A stretch of 64,000 nt of DNA from Heligmosomoides polygyrus polygyrus (GCA_947396885.1 OX377202.1:30123407-30187406); one strand, 5' to 3'. Counted from the first letter of the stretch, positions 1-12,563 are shown. Notes: generated from the sequence alone by a model not told the origin. A program made the numbers and translations.

Positions 1-927
1 ATCCTCGCTTTCTAACTCCTTCTCCAGCCTTAAGAGGAACTGTAAACGAAGTCAACAGCGACAACGTACATGTAGTTTAAGTTCACGTGAAGTCCTAGAA
101 TCTGGTAGAAAACGTTAAGCATTGAAATCCTGACGCATTCTCTGAAGCAACAGAATTTATACCAATCCCTTCATTTGCCCTATACTTATCTATTTCCCTT
201 GTGATTCTGGTTTGATCCTAGCAGATCCTCTCAGATTCCATTCCTCCACGCCTATAAGTTTTTTATTGTATCAAAGATACACAGAGATCGCCTATTTTTC
301 TGGGGTTTGATTAATTCTGAAGCGCCAATGATGAAATTGCTCGAAGTCCAAAAAATTAACGTCGACTGATTGTGTTGAAGTTAATGATTGGTAGATTTTC
401 GCTGAAAACTGACCATATGGAAACTCTACCGAAAAATGCCTATACTGCTATACAGTTGTCGTTTACTTCTCAACGTCGGAAAACGATTAGGACATCAACG
501 TTTGAGTTCACGGCATTGAGACCTTGTCGAACTATTCGAGTCTGTTATGTAAAGCATAAAACGATTGGATGGAACACTCACTGACAGGTCACAGTATTTT
601 CACCTTTCCTACGCCTTCATATAATTACTAAAATTACCGGAGAGTTTTAGCATAGTTATGTCCCTCCAAATAGCGCTTACATTTTTGTGACGTCATGAGT
701 AATGTGCAGTGTTCCGTACGTCACTTTGGAGACGACTCTCTTGACATGCTAGTCTCATTCCCTCGATCGTCGAATATTTTTCTACTACGCGAACAGATTT
801 CACTTCCTTATAGGTTTTTATGAACTTTTCTTGAATGAACAAACTGCCGCCTTGTCCACATTACCACCAGTATCTTCGTGACATTTAAGTCCTGCCACTA
901 GCCCTATTAGCAAGGATATTCTGCCTT
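1..927. other. no recognisable feature
   Basis: Only short open frames without conserved motifs. No repeat recognised. Confidence 0.4.
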
Positions 928-3900
928 ATGTCTCTAGCGGGTGGTGGTGTCCGTTCCTCCTCGTGGTGCCACTGTAAACAGCTGGTTTGGTGAGCTAAGC
1001 TAAGCACGGACACTCGAATGCAGGCGACAGGCCGTGGTGACAGGCCGGCCTACGAAGACCCATGTCACATCACATGGTGCATGTCAGTTCATGTATATCG
1101 AGATAGTGCTACGGCGTCCGCGGAAACCGACGCGCACTCGCAAAGCCCGGCGAGTGTGAGAAGTATGCGAGGGTCCCTGATGCGAGGACGGCATGGGGGG
1201 CAACTGAGCTAGTCCGAAAGTCCCGTAACGTAAGCAGAACCCGCGTGGCAACGCTGAATGTGAGTATGTTGACGGGCCGCTCGTGCGAGTTGGTTGAAGC
1301 ACTGGAGCGTAGAAGAGTTGATTTCTGTGCGGTGCAGGAGACGAGGTGGTCTTGTCGCAAGTCAAGGGACATAGGACGTGGCTTCAAGGCCGTTCTATGT
1401 GGAAGTCCCAGGACCACCTGTGGTGTCGGTGTGATCGTCTCCAAACGATTTCGTGACTCGATTATAAGCGTCGAACGCTTTTGACGATCGTTTAATGAAG
1501 ATCATTGTCGCCGCTAAGGAGCGACTCTATCACTTCTTCTCTGCGTATGCTCCGCAGACCGGCTGCTCAGAGCAAGCCAAGGATGAGTTCTGGAGCCTAC
1601 TTGATGAGAAGACAGCAGAGGTACCGTCGAAAGATGTCATCATAGTCGCTGGTGACCTTAATGGGCACGTAGGTGCTACGAAGGACGGTTACAGCTGTCA
1701 TGGTGGTTTCGGGTGCGGGTCACGTAACGCCGATGGTGAGCGTATTCTTGAGTATGCGGAATCGCATAACCTCACCATAGTGAACACCGTCTTCCGAAAA
1801 CGCGACTCCCACCTCATCTCATACTATAGTGGGGGCACCAAAACTCAGATAGACTTTGTCATTGTAAAAGATCGCGACCGAGATCTTGTCACAGATGCGA
1901 GGATGGTGCCGTATGAGACGATCGCGCCACAGCATCGACCGCTGATCTGCACCGTAAAGATCGCCCCTCCAAGGCGGAAGCAGGTCGAGCGATGCGGTGC
2001 TGCAAGAATCAAGTGGTGGCGAATGAGAGAGAAGGAAGCAGCTGTGATTTCTCGCGTGCGGTTACCGACAGTCACGACTGTCGACGAAACTTGGAGGAAA
2101 ACGACCGACGCGATTCGTCAAGCTGCACAGTCGGAACTCGGCATTACGAAGCCTGGACGACGAAAGGTCGACAAGCAGGCATGGCTGTGGACAGATGACG
2201 TGAAAGCAAAAGTGCGAGAGAAGAAGTCGCTCTATCACGTGTTTCTCGGCGAAAAGACAGCCGATAACTGGCGGAAGTACCAAGAAGCGAGGAAAGCTGC
2301 AAAGAAGGCCGTGGCTGTTGCAAAAGCCACTCATTATGGAGATGTCAACGAGAAGCTCGAGTCTTGCGATGGCGAGCGGTATCTGTACCGGCTTGCTAAG
2401 AATCGCCATCGGCAGACCGAGGACATCGGGAAGTTTTTCGGCATCAATGATGAGAACGGCCATCTTCCTATGGACCGCAAGAAAGCATTGAAGCGATGGC
2501 GCGATTACTTTGAGGAAATCTCTACGGTAGAATTTCCTCATTCAGCCATCCCTTCAATGGCTCCAACCCACGGTCCCGTGCAGAAGATCACCGTGAAGGA
2601 GACTGAAGCGGCTTTGAAGAAGATGAGGCCAGGCAAAGCGACTGGGCCCGATGACGTGGTGGCTGACCTGTGGAAGTCAAAGTTTTGGTACCCCGCTGAG
2701 TGGTTGGCGAAGTTCTTTAATCGGGTTGCAGCAGAGAAGAAAGTGCCTGACTGTTGGAGCCAAAGTACGACGATTCCGATTTGGAAGAAGAAGGGCAGTC
2801 CTGCAGACTGCTCCAACTACCGTCCAATTCGTTTGCTTTCGCACAGCATGAAGATCTTTGAGCGAATTGTCGACGGACGAATTCGTGACATCGTCCAGCT
2901 TTCCAGCAATCAGTGCGGCTTCGTGGCTGGCTGTGGCACTGTTGATGCCATACATGCCGCCCGCTTCCTGATAGAAAAGCACCGCGAGAAACAGAAGCCA
3001 GTGCATATCGCCTTCCTCGACTTGGAGAAGGCCTTTGACCGCGTACCGCGTGAAGTGATATGGTACGCCCTGCGACGACATGGAGTTCCTGAAGAGCTCA
3101 TAGAGTGGGTGCGAATCCTCTACTCTTGCCCAAGGAGTAGAGTTCAAGCTGCAGCCGGAACCTCGATGGAGTCCCCCATCTCTGTCGGGGTACACCAGGG
3201 TTCTGCGCTTTCCCCACTTCTTTTTGTTGTCGTGATAGACGCCATTACACGAGATCTTCAGAAGCCTGTCCCCTGGACACTGCTTTATGCTGATGACGTA
3301 ATGCTCGCTTGCGAAGATAAAGATGAACTCGAGCGAGAGATGCAAGCTTGGTGTGATCGCTTGGAGCGATTTGGACTCAGATTGAACGTGAAGAAGACCA
3401 AATATCTAACGACGGACGTTACTGAGTCCAGCTCCATCAAGGTTAACGGCATCGAGCTCCCACGCACTTCCGCTTTTAAGTACTTGGGATCAGCAGTAGC
3501 ATCTGATGGCAATCTGATGACTGAAGTGAACTCACGCGTGAGTGCAGCATGGTCCAAGTGGAGCTCGTTGACTGGCGTGCTCTGCGATAGGAAGATACCA
3601 GAGCGCTTGAAGTTAAAAATATATAGAACCGTTGTCCGGCCGGTAGCGATGTACGGTGCTGAGTGTTGGCCTGCGACCAAGGAGGATGAAACGCGCCTCA
3701 GCGTCATGGAGACGAAGATGCTGCGCTGGACGGCTGGAGTCACGCGCGTGGACCACATCCGAAACGAAGCTATTCGGCAGAAGTTCGGTGTCGCGCCGAT
3801 AGCGGACAAGATGCGCAAAGCTCGCTTACGATGGTACGGCCACGTTCTGCGTGGAAAGGAAGATAGCGTCCGCAAGATAGGCCTCAAGTTCGAGGTGGTA

Positions 3901-4087
3901 GGAAAGCGGTCTAGAGGGCGTCCGAAGCAGCGCTGGTCTGACACGTTACATTTGGACTTGAAGATTACTGGTGTTTACCCTGATCTAGCGCTGGATCGGG
4001 AGAGGTGGCGTCATGACACCAGAATAGCGGACCCGCTACGAGGCGGGACAGACGCTGAAGAAGAAGAAGAAGAAGATGTTTCTAGCG
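928..4087 (+). mobile_element. RTE-like LINE copy 1, full length but frameshifted
   Basis: A non-LTR retrotransposon at 940-4075, flanked by atgtctctagcg (928-939) and atgtttctagcg (4076-4087), a 12-bp target-site duplication with one mismatch. It starts at the same base motif (ggtggYgRtgtccg) as copy 2 at 20658, so both look full length (about 3.14 kb). It ends in a short (GAA)n tail. The EN-plus-RT ORF without a separate gag and the microsatellite tail fit the RTE clade. It is immediately followed by a SINE that uses the same target site. Confidence 0.85.
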
Positions 4088-4109
4088 GGCGAGTGTGGCG
4101 TAGCTGGAG
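1018..4109 (+). pseudogene. EN-RT polyprotein of RTE-like LINE copy 1 (broken)
   Basis: Endonuclease-reverse transcriptase ORF. Against the intact copy at 17539-20517 it has a stop near 990, a 1-bp deletion near 1195, a 1-bp insertion in a T run near 1482 and a 1-bp loss near 4030. The last change carries the frame through the GAA tail (a run of Glu) into the SINE. EN motifs: QETRW, GDLNGHVG, QIDFVIV and QHRPLI. RT motifs: NYRPIRLLS, LDLEKAFDRVP, HQGSALSPLLF and YADDVML (catalytic Asp pair intact). The C-terminal RWYGHVLR...RGRPKQRW region is typical of RTE proteins. It cannot make one complete protein without frameshifting. Confidence 0.85.
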
Positions 4110-4380
4110 GAGGCGTGACTGTCGCGTGCACCCGATACCAGGTTCCTGGTTCGGATTTCCCGCCCAGGCCAACCAAGCCTTCCATCCCTCCGGGGTCGGT
4201 GAATTGGTACCAGACGTGTCTGGGAAGTATAAGGCGCTGACTTGTTCATCAGCTGGCCACCGCAAGTCATTGTATGGCCAAATACGCATTCATGTCGCCT
4301 CCACGACATCCCGTAGAAGTAGAATGCGCTGGCGCATCTCAGAAGGGATTAAGTAACGCCGTCCTTTATCCTTTATCCTT
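4087..4380 (+). repeat. tRNA-derived SINE, copy flanked by 11-bp TSD
   Basis: About 294 bp. An A-box-like tagctggagg sits near the 5' end and the B box ggttcggatttcc is at 4148-4160. The 3' end reads ...gggattaagtaacgccg followed by tttatcc repeats. It is flanked by atgtttctagc at 4076-4086 and 4381-4391. No protein function; presumably mobilised by a LINE. Confidence 0.85.
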
Positions 4381-5018
4381 ATGTTTCTAGCACCCGCCGC
4401 TCTCTTTTGGTATTGCAGAAGGAAACCTCCTACTATGGAAACCTACTGGGAAACCTACTATGTTCAGCATTCTATGATAAAAATTCCCTCTGGACAATAT
4501 AGCGGCAGCTTGACTCCTCATAGAAAGGAAATGCAGCTTCAAAGCATCGCGAAGAAACGGAACATACGGTACCATACGTGACGTTCCTGACCCTACGCTA
4601 TGTAGTCTTTTTTGTCATGCAGCACTTTTTCAAAAATGCAAATATAAATTAGGATTTTGGCAATTTCTTTTCCACTGCCGATGACATTAAGACTCCTAGA
4701 CCCTTGCTTGGCTTGTGGTGCATTTTTTAAAAACCCTAGCTTAACATTAACACTCCACTCAATATCACTCAAAAAGGTTTAAGTAGCCCTCTCCATCTTT
4801 CAAAGGCTTGGAAGTGGATCGAGGAACGTGCATTCAGATGACTACATCATGAATTCCAGTAATAGGAAGTAATCCTCCCAAGAGGAAGTAATTGAGATCT
4901 CCATTCACATGACACAGTAGAACAGCAGTGAGCAGGGAATAAATTCGTCGCCAGTTGCACAAACTGCAGGAAGTCATCTCTCGACAGTGTTACTGCGTAC
5001 TATTAATATTGACGCGTG

Positions 5019-5170
5019 GCAGCTCTGTCGGAGGTGGCGGCGACTCTCACCCGGATCCCATTCCATGCTCCTGGTTCGCATTTCCCACCCAGGACAACCA
5101 AGAATTCCATTCAAGAGATCGGTTAATCGATACCAGACTTGTTTTGGGAGGATAAACACAAACTTGTGCT
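5019..5170 (+). repeat. SINE relic (5' half)
   Basis: Diverged copy of the same SINE: cagctctgtcggaggtgg head, cctggttcgcatttccca B-box region, and ...taccagacttgttttgggagg body. The 3' half is lost. Confidence 0.6.
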
Positions 5171-5529
5171 TAGACTTGCCGCTACTAATCGTTGTATAGA
5201 TCATAGACCACATACACTCTCACTCTCAAATGATCCCCACTACATCCAGTGTAGAATGGGGGGAGGGTGAAGGTAGACCTTGTACTCTCAGAAAAATCAT
5301 GGTAGGAATGAAAGCCCATGCAATTTAAGGCACAACCAGACGTTAGGTCCGCTATGGCCTAATGAATGCCTGAAACGACATTTCTAGTTGAGGGAGAAAA
5401 GTTTAAAAAATACAACAGAATGAAAGAAAACCTGAACAAATTCGGACAACTCCGGCTGTTGCCACAGCCTAGCAGTTGACGCGTACTCATCTAGTCATTA
5501 TGCGCATACGAACTATAGATGTGCTTTTG

Positions 5530-5800
5530 ACAAATTTTATCGAATGAATGAAAGAACAAAACAAATTCAAAGTCGAGAATTTTCGAACGAATGAATGAAC
5601 GAGTTTATTTGTTCAGAAATTTTTAATCGAATAATCGAAAATCGAATAAGCCCTACTTTTCGTTTATTCGAATAGATTCGATTTTCAAATAAAGTTAAAT
5701 ATTTGATATTCGAAAAAACACTCGAATAGAACTCCCTTTTGATGTTCGAATTCGAACGAATAGCGAATTGTTCCAATAATTGTTCGAATGTTTTCGATCG
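5530..5800. repeat. TTCGAA/ATTCGAAT-rich low-complexity tract
   Basis: AT-rich stretch with many scattered TTCGAA, TCGAAT and GAATGAATGA motifs. It is not a perfect tandem array. It could be the subterminal region of a DNA transposon or decayed satellite. Confidence 0.5.
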
Positions 5801-6539
5801 TGCAGAACTATAATAAGGACATGGCTTGGAAAGAAGGAACGTACTGGCGCAACAGCGCAATAGGACCTACTGATTTAAATGAGTGTCAGGTGGAACCCCG
5901 ACTCGACTGGCACTGGAATGCTTGATGTAGCTGAAGTGGGATTGATTTTCTTTTTTTGTTCTTTGTCCTTTATCCTTTAAGAGTGGTCCTTCTACAACAT
6001 TAGGAGCCGTATTGTAAAACAGCACAATCTACCTACAAATCCTACAAATAATTTCCAAAGACGGCTTTGCATCCAAAAGTGAGACTCAATTTTGAATGGA
6101 ATTCTCTGCAAAACACCCCTGGAACAATACGAAAGAATTGGATCTGTAGATTCAAGTCAAGTGGAAAAGCTTGGTAGGAGACATGAAGACAGTTCGCTCT
6201 TCTCTTGCACTAGTATGCATTAGTGGAAGCGAAGAACGAAGCCGACTCTCATCGACACTGGGCCCGACGATCTGTGAATGGCAGACGCATGCAAAATGAT
6301 AGAATAGTGATACTAAAGCCCTTATAAATTTTTCTGAGAAAAACTTCCCCTCAAAAAAAGTTATCGGAGTGGGACGCAAAAACGTGTTTTTGCGCTGAGC
6401 CCGCTTCTGAGCCAGAATTCCGTGTGTTTGGGTTCCTGCAAAACCAGAAATACTTGAATATGCAGGTGAAAAACTGTTATTTGAGAAATTATTTTTTTAA
6501 ATCTTGCAACTCGCTGCGGTTCCAATCCGCGCACCGCGA

Positions 6540-6662
6540 TCGCCCCGCTCGCCGGTAGTTCATGAATACCAACCGGGTTGCGGGAAGCCGGAATCGGGAT
6601 GCAGCGGAAGTGGGACGGCATCGGGTACCTTCCCGGTCCCGCTAGTTCATGAATACGGCCAC
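6540..6662. repeat. GC-rich segment with repeated tagttcatgaatac motif
   Basis: The 14-mer tagttcatgaatac occurs at about 6555 and 6643. Read on the minus strand, the second one resembles the terminal ggccggattcatgaac of the TIR element at 27226-28170. Possibly an end of a related DNA transposon. Confidence 0.35.
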
Positions 6663-6839
6663 AGAAGTAAAGATCTCACTCTTGTAAAACTATATCTTCA
6701 ACTTGTTGTCCGAAAAAATATAGCAATTCGAACAACTTTTACTTAGGTTAAAACCTGCCTACGAAAACAGATATTTGAATTTGAATATGGCGACTCGAAT
6801 TCAAAGCTCACCTGGAACAAGTCGAGCGAAGAATTCTAC

Positions 6840-7012
6840 CTTTGCGTGACGTCTTTATCCTCAGTACTTTGCAGATATATATAGCGAGCAATCAGCGCTC
6901 TAAGTCGGTCGAGCGCTGCTTCGGGACTGACGTCAACGTCGCTGGTACTCAGGTTCGCTTGAGGACGAAGTGCAGTGTTTTTCAGCGAAGAAACGTTATT
7001 CAATTCAGTGGC
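6840..7012 (-). CDS. possible host exon (unrecognised; weak NPY-like look)
   Basis: A 173-bp open segment on the minus strand between an acceptor (ctacccaccag) and a donor (CAAAG|GTAGAA), ending in phase 2. It would encode ATELNNVSSLKNTALRPQAN through SPEAALDRLRALIARYIYLQ to a split final Arg codon. Amphipathic RALIARYIYL and a phase-2 split Arg recall neuropeptide Y/F genes. However, no following exon with an RF/RY-Gly end was found and there is no signal-peptide exon. It could equally be chance. Confidence 0.2.
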
Positions 7013-7304
7013 CTGGTGGGTAGGAGGCGGATGATTGCGTGGTCGAACGCCGTACAGGATGCTCCGCAATCACTCGCAAATGAGCCTCAGTGGCTGTTTC
7101 TGCGGTGGCCTCTGCTGCAGCTGCCTGCCGCAGAATAGTGCTCAAGAGACACGCATGCGCTGAGCTCAGCCGCCGATGTGCACTACATCATGAAGTTTCA
7201 GGCAAACACGTTTGCGAGAGTCATTCGCTAGGGGGCGGCGCACGTCAACATCCTTACAGGAAGTTGAACGAGCCAAGTTTTCGCGCAAGAACATGACTAA
7301 TATG

Positions 7305-7345
7305 CCCTTTGTGGGATGCGCCATGCATTCTACTAGAAGGTGACA
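7305..7345 (-). repeat. SINE fragment (3' end)
   Basis: tgtgggatgcgccatgcattctacta matches the 3' portion of the SINE in minus orientation; the rest is missing. Confidence 0.45.
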
Positions 7346-10300
7346 CCACGGTAGCAAATGGGGGATGTTAATTCCTCGGACAGTAACAGCGGAAAGTCAT
7401 AAACATCCATTCAGAACCTGATGTGTGAAGATAAAAAAAAACATAAAAAATCATTGTATTGACAGGACGGGTGAACACCACGCGCTACCAAAGTGTACGT
7501 CAACAGAAAGGACGGCTTCAGAGGACTACTCGTCTGTGGAAGGGTTCAGGCGCTCAACCTTGGATATCATTCGTACTATCATTCGTACTTTATCATCTGC
7601 AAAAGTACAACTGGCTTTGAAGACATGTGGCTCCGCCAGCTTTGACTGTTTTCGTCGTCTAGCTTCAAACAACCCGCTGCGACGACGAAGAGGCTGAAGC
7701 CTCCTAGGTGGAGCTGGAGGAGTTCTCTACAAGGTACACTTCTGTGCCAAGGTTTGACCGAGAAAATCGTCACATTAGGACCAACAGTTTGCAGCGGTTC
7801 GAATAAAGCAAAAATTTTCTGGATTTACTGACAACAACGACCATTCACTCTTATTCTAAACACAATGGCCTCTTTTCGACAATGAACCTAAGTATATTTT
7901 TGTACACAACTTTACAATGCAATAAAATACATTTACAAAAAATGCAAGAAATTAATTGTATTTATTTACATGTTCGTAATTTTCCACTTATAAAATGGTT
8001 AAAATCCATGTAAGCTAGAGTGTCGGTAGTTCAGAGTATGTCTTTCGGTACACAAATCCACCAGTTGTTCGACACCGTTTACTTCAAACTTGGGTAATTA
8101 AACCAAAACTTTAATATACAAATACAGTACGTATTAGAGCGTCCTAAAAACATCCTACAAAAGAATGAAGAATAGAAAAAATGGAGCATGAAAAGAGCGT
8201 CATGTGAATTTCCCATATGACCCTTTTATGAGGAGTTTTTTGTTTGCATAGCTGCACATTCTGATAATGCTCTAAGCGAAAATTCCTCACAATATCCCAC
8301 AAAATCGTCCTGTGATCGCGAAAATGCCGCGATACCATGCTTCAATAACAATTATTAGCAGGTAGCACTTAGCAAGTGTTGTTGTATTATTCCAGTAAAA
8401 CCAGTTGTAAATAGATAAGTAAACAACGTTCCCGCTGTCCTCTGACCTGCTACATATATGATCATATATATACATATATCATTGATTACATATTGACCAC
8501 ACCGCCTTCCTTTCATGCGTAGCTTCGTCTTTCGCAAAGAAGATGGCAGTATTCAAAAACCGTTTGCCAACGCCCTTCTCTTTCCGCTGTTTGGAATAAT
8601 TCAGGCCTGGACAATAGAAAGGAGGAATGTGAGCGGAAAGCCTGGAAGACTAGAGGCAAGGCAAAGAAAATCTGGGATCGCCCGTATCTGTTACACGGGA
8701 AATTGGTTGAATTGTATGAAAATAGTAATGCAAGACTGACGGAAGGGCAAATCACTAGAAGATGAGCACCTTCCCCCTTCCCCCAAAAAAATGCAACCTC
8801 TGCGTTCACTGCCTGAACTGTCTCTCCTTCACTTTCATCGGCTTTGCTCACTGACATGGTTTCGTTGATTTTATCTCAGATTCTCTTTTGCAGGAAAGCT
8901 CTTCAACGAATGAACTCTCCAAATTCAAGGCCGATATGCTGCGGGGCGAGCAGCGGAGTGTCCTTTGAATAGAGTGAGAAATTGCTTTTCCAATTGCAGA
9001 ATGAATGGAATCTCGGGAAAATGAAGGCACCAAGTGAAAAAAGTCGGCGAAACGAGAACCTCCGGCTACAGATTAATAGTTCAACGATAGTGTAGGTACC
9101 GTGAAGCAGATTGCCATAGAACATTAACGTCTGCAGGATCTACCAAGTTGTCTTTTCAAATCCGACACTCCGAAGCCAGACACTTTTGAAAGAGTCAAAC
9201 TAAGTTTTCGATTTAAACGAATCAATTTGACTATCCATGAAAATTGATCAGCCAAGCACAGAGAATGCTCAAAAGGGATTAAACGAGAGGTTGCTCGAAA
9301 GTTCATAAAATTGCTTTTCTTTCAGCTATTCTAATGTTCTGAAAATTATTTTAATTTACAGAAATTCACCGATGAAGCAGAAATAACCGTAGACGATGCG
9401 CAATTCTTACTTTGCCGCTCCAGGTGCACATGTCCACTACAGATTATTAAACATTGCGAGTGATAAAGAGAGTAAACGTCGCAGTCTGTTCGAGCGACAG
9501 ACCGAAAAAGTTGTCTTTGGTAATGACGGCTCACAACGCTCTTGTAGCTAAAAGAGTAAGAATTTAATGACGATTCGCGAGACGATTTCACAATTCTTGA
9601 AGCCTTGCGTGGTCCAGTGATGAATTTAAAAAAAGCCTATATGAGTGAATAAGTCTTGAATCTTCAACTTATTTTTGTTTGTCTATAAATTCCTCCTCTA
9701 AAGACGTATGTTAGATCTGGAAGGTTTACGGTTTGATTGTATATAAGCGGAAGAAAGACTGCTCACCGCAGATTTTCCTTGAATTGGGAAGCAGAAATGA
9801 CAATAATGAAAAGGAAATCTCTACGAAACATGAAAAAGACAACTTAAAGAAATGCGGTTTCTAATGCTCTCAGAGACATATCCCTTCATTTAGTACAACA
9901 CTTTAGCATCCGTCCTCCCCCGTGCACACACTATTTTGTCCTTTCCACTCGATCGTGCTTCACTCCTTCAGTAAAAAAGCACGAATTCGAACACTGGAAA
10001 TCCGTCAATAGCTCACGTATCTAGGAAATTAGTCTGCCCTTACTTGGCCTTTTCTCGAAGCGGGGCAACTGTCAACTCAATTTGCGGGATACTTTCGTAA
10101 AGGTCGAAAAAATGAACTTCACTTTCTGAGGACATTCAATCATAGAATTCGTTGGTGTGAACAAGGCATCAGACTTCTGTTAGAAACTATGCTAGGAGAC
10201 TATAATATATTCGCGGAAATAAGCTGTTGGAAAAACGCTTCGGTTAACATGTATTCCTTCCTTAACGTGGTACGCTATTAAAACACACAGTAAATATAGG

Positions 10301-10501
10301 TTCTGTTGTTTCAAACACGAATTTTCTACTTCCTTCTGAGGGTTTCTTTTCTTCTGTGCCATGCAGGTTTGTTAAAGTGTACGGACAGTGTACGAGCCAC
10401 AGGACAAGCACACCTTGATTGGGCTTGGTCCTCTGGACTTTAATGTTTTTGCAGTTGGCTTTGTGATACCAATTCACGCTAAATCTGCTGTATAACACCC
10501 T
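7346..10501. other. no recognisable gene
   Basis: AT-rich DNA with short frames only. A tatata cluster lies near 8455-8480. Nothing supportable as coding. Confidence 0.4.
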
Positions 10502-10787
10502 AATTTGTGTATTAAGATAGAGGATAAAGGACGACGCATTCTACTCGTATGGGATGTCGTGGAGGCTGTTTGAATGCGAATTGGCTATACAATTGCGGTT
10601 GTCAGCCGATGAACAGGACAGCGAGTAATCGCTCCCAGACAAGTCTGGTGCCAATTCACTGACCTTGAAGGGATGGAAAACATGGTTGGCCTAAGCAGGA
10701 AACTCGAACCACCAAGAGCCAGGTGTTGGATGCACGCGACAGGCGGTACCTCCTCCGACTGTACTACACGCGCCCAATTTGAGTATT
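10502..10787 (-). repeat. SINE copy with 12-bp TSD
   Basis: SINE at 10514-10775 in minus orientation, from gaggataaaggacg to the tcctccgactgtactacacgcg head. It is flanked by aatttgtgtatt (10502-10513) and aatttgagtatt (10776-10787), one mismatch. Confidence 0.75.
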
Positions 10788-11835
10788 TCTTATTTCTTAT
10801 TTTTATTTATTTTTCACCATTTTTACATCAAGTGCACGGCACTTCTGCAAGAAAAAGAAGTGATCCAGGAGGAGCTTTATGGCCGTCTGGATCCATGAAC
10901 GTAAGCCAGTAATGAACAGCAGCAACTAGTTCGTTTTCATTGCAAGTAACTTGCGCTTTCTTCCAGCTTTTGAGTTGTGAAATACCATTAACCTCGTGTG
11001 CTCCTTAAATCGCGTGTGACTCAGCCTCTCAACGGTTATCGCGTACACTGTACTTGGGCGGTCTTTCAGGAGTTGTTATGCAGCGGTATGGAACCTGTTT
11101 TTTCTTTACATTCTTGGTATCCCTATAGTGCTAACAGAGTTGGAAAACTAAAGCAATTGACGATACGAGTACATATTCTGCAAAAATTTTAAGTTCGTTC
11201 AGGTCTCTCATAGCGACGATAGCTTCGAAACTTGTCAAAGCTACGTTTTAACCCACTCGCGACATTGAAAGGAGGATGCTGTCCGATGCTTAGTTGGTAA
11301 ATCGGCCAACTTCAGACGACGCTAGAAGAAAACATAACAATTTTTCTTGGAAAAACCTCTTTGTTTTCTTTAAGTATACATTCACAAATCCACGAGTGAT
11401 GTGCTTTCTTGATTTAGTTTGATTTGCAAAGATAGTTACTAACAAGAATTGCGAGTGCGACGAAGAGGTGAAAAAGGCGGAATGTCGCGAAAGGGTTAAC
11501 AAACCTGCGTGGCACGGAAGAATTGAAATAGCTTGGAAACTTTTTGGCCAGCAAGAATGAATCGTTGCTTCGGTGTTATCATCCCACAAATATAAACAGT
11601 TGCTAAAATTCAATCCTTCAAGGTACGCGGACGAGATTTGCGTGTTTTGAAGTAGGATGGGCTATGGAACTCATAAGAACTGAATTAGAGATACGCTTTG
11701 GGGTGCGAAAAAGCTTTCGAAGTGCACTATTCCTCTTACGCTAATAAAACTGTCAATCTGTCTGCCATTGCGAAGGATTGCATTGCATGCAAATGGAACC
11801 ATAGCGTCTTCGTCTCCTAGTGACAGATACTGACG
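10788..11835. other. no recognisable feature
   Basis: Short frames, the longest 107 codons on the minus strand (11290-11613), with no recognisable motif. Confidence 0.35.
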
Positions 11836-12282
11836 CCCGCTTAAGACTAAGGATAAAGGACGGAGTTATTCAATCCCCTTTGGGATGCGCCACTTCTACT
11901 TCTACGGGATGTCGTGGGTTCGAGTTGAATGCGTATTTGGCCATACAATGACTTCGGGTGGCCAGCCGATGAACAAGTCAGTGCTTTATCCTTCCCAGAC
12001 AAGTCTGGTACCAATTCACCGACCCCGGAGGGATGGAAGGCTTGGTTGGCCTGGGCGGGAAATCCGAACAAGAACCTGGTATCGGGTGCAGGCTGCCGCC
12101 TGCACCTCCTCCGACTGCGCTCCACGCGCCCCGCTTAAGCCCTAGTTTATACTTGTGCCGCCATGCGGCGCGACATCACCACCGCCATAGATATTGATTT
12201 TTCGCGCCGCCCGGTCGAATATCTATCCCGATCATCGTGCCGCGCAGCGCAGCGGCGCAAGTATAAACTAGGGCTAAGACTA
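11836..12282 (-). repeat. SINE copy with TSD later split by a MITE
   Basis: SINE at 11850-12129, minus orientation, nearly full length. The left target duplication cccgcttaagacta is at 11836-11849. The right copy is present as cccgcttaa (12130-12138) plus gacta (12278-12282), separated by the TIR element at 12139-12277. Confidence 0.85.
12136..12277. mobile_element. 136-bp MITE with 23-bp TIRs and TAA target duplication
   Basis: The element is 12139-12274. Its ends gccctagtttatacttgtgccgc (12139-12161) and its reverse complement (12252-12274) match over 23 bp with one mismatch. It is flanked by TAA at 12136-12138 and 12275-12277. A 3-bp TWA-type duplication is typical of PIF/Harbinger elements, so it is probably a non-autonomous member. 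No ORF. Confidence 0.8.
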
Positions 12283-12484
12283 TTAAGGCCCAATAGACGT
12301 TGTTGTCAGAGGAAGCAATCAGCCAGTTCAGGTTATCATTAATAATTCCTCTTAGAAACGCCACTTAAGGAGGATTGCAACATGTGAGGCGCAGTTCCTG
12401 ATGTCCAGCAAGAATGAATCGTTGAGTCAGGCTACGTCTTGAGTTTTTTTAACAAGAACAAAAGATAAATGTGAGTGATAGTCA

Positions 12485-12563
12485 GTCTCTTGTGGGATGG
12501 CCACGCGTTCTGGTTTGACATGATGTTTGGAGGCATTTTAACGCGTATTTGGCCCATAGGGTG
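12485..12563 (-). repeat. SINE fragment
   Basis: tgtgggatggccacgcgttc...gcgtatttggcccata matches the 3' third of the SINE on the minus strand. It abuts a plus-strand SINE head. Confidence 0.55.

Noticed and set aside
2677..3345. 222-codon minus-strand frame
   Set aside because: Antisense shadow of LINE copy 1.
11847..12138. Frames of 69-92 codons repeating peptides such as LVPIHRPRRDGRLGWPGREI
   Set aside because: They recur wherever the SINE occurs and are chance open frames in a pol III repeat.
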